42,530 nucleotides of DNA, from assembly GCA_022340755.1 (NCBI GenBank), contig JAJDNI010000166.1, forward strand, positions 1-42,530. Direction: 5' to 3'. Position numbers and translations under genes: made by a program. Below, in pieces: positions 41,790 through 42,530 of this stretch. Position 1 is the stretch's first letter. Each line of letters opens with the position of its first letter. The notes under the pieces are model-generated. The model made no database searches. It saw nothing but the letters and a program-made list of their open reading frames with translations, and was not told the DNA's origin. The DNA comes from Gemmatimonadota bacterium. Lineage in GTDB: Bacteria > Gemmatimonadota > Gemmatimonadetes > Longimicrobiales > Gaopeijiaceae.

Positions 41790-42530
41790 TCAGGGCGCCG
41801 CCGCCGCAGGAGCCGAAGTCGACTTCCGCAGAGCGACGGCGGTCAGGACGGTCAGGCCGAAGAGATCGGTGACCGCACCCGGGAAGATCAGCGCCAGGGA
41901 CGCCCCGAAGAGGAGCGCCCGCTCCCAGGGCGCCAGCGGGCGCCTCAGGAAGCCCACCACCACGCCCGCCAGCGCCGTGACCCCCGCCAGGGCCGTGATC
42001 ACGGCCAGGGCGATCTCCGGAGCCGTGCCGCGGAGCAGCAGGGGCGGACCGTACACGAACATGAAGGGCACCAGGAACCCCGCGGCGGCGAGCACGGCCG
42101 CGGCCAATGCCGTGCGGACAGGAGGGGATCCGGCGATCCCCGCAGCAGCGAAGGCCGCCAGGGAGACCGGAGGGGTGACGTTCGAGATGCAGCCGAAGTA
42201 GAAGATGAAGAGATGGGCCGCGAGGAGAGGAACCCCGAGCTGGACCAGAGCCGGCGCTCCCAGGGCAGCGAGCACGACGTAGGCCGCGGTGGTGGGCAAG
42301 CCCATGCCCAGGATGACCGAGCCGAGGGCGGTGAGCAGCAGGGCGATGAAGAGATGGCCGCCGGACAGCGTCACGATGAGTCCCGACATCCGGAGGCCGA
42401 TACCCGTGAGGGACGCCACTCCCACCACGATCCCCGCCGCCGCGCACGCCGCCGCCACCTGCACGGCACCCCGCCCCGCGCCCTCCAGGATCGTCACCAG
42501 GGTTGCCGGAGAGGGGCGGGTGCTCCGGCG
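41790..42530 (-). CDS. TRAP transporter permease (fused 4TM/12TM), C-terminal part
   Basis: Only the last ~246 residues are in the window; the frame stays open to the right edge (upstream codons read RRSTRPSPATLVTILEGAGR). The sequence is the DctM-type end of the fused TAXI-TRAP permease: AAACAAAGIVVGVASLTGIGL, LGMGLPTTAAYVVLAALGAPAL and IFYFGCISNVTPPVSLAAFAAAGIAG. The GMGLPTTAAY and NVTPPVSLAAF motifs are diagnostic. About eight hydrophobic segments are visible. A short Ala/Ser-rich tail ends the protein. It is upstream of the TAXI receptor gene, so the two probably form one transporter. Confidence 0.92.
   Translation of the reverse strand, partial: RRSTRPSPATLVTILEGAGRGAVQVAAACAAAGIVVGVASLTGIGLRMSGLIVTLSGGHLFIALLLTALGSVILGMGLPTTAAYVVLAALGAPALVQLGVPLLAAHLFIFYFGCISNVTPPVSLAAFAAAGIAGSPPVRTALAAAVLAAAGFLVPFMFVYGPPLLLRGTAPEIALAVITALAGVTALAGVVVGFLRRPLAPWERALLFGASLALIFPGAVTDLFGLTVLTAVALRKSTSAPAAAAP

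Overview
The window is about 42.5 kb of dense, GC-rich chromosomal DNA (I estimate 65-70% G+C). No gap between genes exceeds 300 bases, and I see no rRNA, tRNA, insertion sequence, prophage or CRISPR array. The gene set suggests a Gram-negative, aerobic, menaquinone/cytochrome-based bacterium, most likely Gemmatimonadota or a close relative. It includes secreted prolyl oligopeptidases, a ~950-residue sortilin/BNR-propeller protein, lipoproteins, an outer-membrane barrel protein, an EtfD-like Fe-S membrane protein, a TAXI-type TRAP transporter, and an aa3 oxidase with two short subunit III genes and a subunit IV-cytochrome c fusion. The phylum call is inference from gene content, not from a marker gene.

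Layout. 1-9.7 kb: a secreted Gly-rich protein and an S9A peptidase (-), an AI-2E-family membrane protein (+), then sirB1-like, ygfZ-like and the sortilin-like protein as a minus-strand run. 9.7-15 kb: a small barrel protein and selD (+), lon (-), and a metallo-beta-lactamase-fold hydrolase (+). 15-19.3 kb: a tightly packed plus-strand trio (gamma-glutamyltransferase family, NUDT19-like Nudix, NTF2-like lipoprotein) facing a ketopantoate-reductase-family gene. 19.3-23.6 kb: an EtfD-like membrane Fe-S oxidoreductase, divergent from an AAA+ ATPase and a small membrane protein. 23.7-27.9 kb: a translationally coupled glycan cluster (GT39-like, methyltransferase, 23-codon micro-ORF, polyprenyl-phosphate GT2, methyltransferase). 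28-31.9 kb: mutY-creatininase family-SDR (-), divergent from a VWA protein that probably partners the AAA+ ATPase. 32-38.3 kb: the cytochrome oxidase operon (-), led by a diheme c4-like lipoprotein. 38.3-42.5 kb: a Trm112-like protein, a DUF192 lipoprotein, a class-V aminotransferase-fold enzyme, a 33-residue membrane microprotein, a TAXI receptor, and a TRAP permease that runs off the right edge.

Most notable observation. selD appears to be a selenoprotein gene. The visible ATG at 10583 lacks the catalytic N-terminus, but the same frame continues upstream through one TGA (10565-10567) to an ATG with a strong ribosome-binding site at 10499. This restores the SHGAG-U-A-C-K signature. Two adjacent hairpins follow the TGA, and the second has a GCAGGUC apex very like the E. 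coli fdhF SECIS. The organism should therefore decode UGA as selenocysteine, although selA, selB and selC are not in this window.

Other points of interest are a Fur-box-like AT-rich site upstream of the oxidase operon, two unannotated-size membrane microproteins (54 and 33 residues), and a micro-ORF that bridges two glycan genes with 4-nt overlaps at each end. No clearly new defence or mobile system was found.
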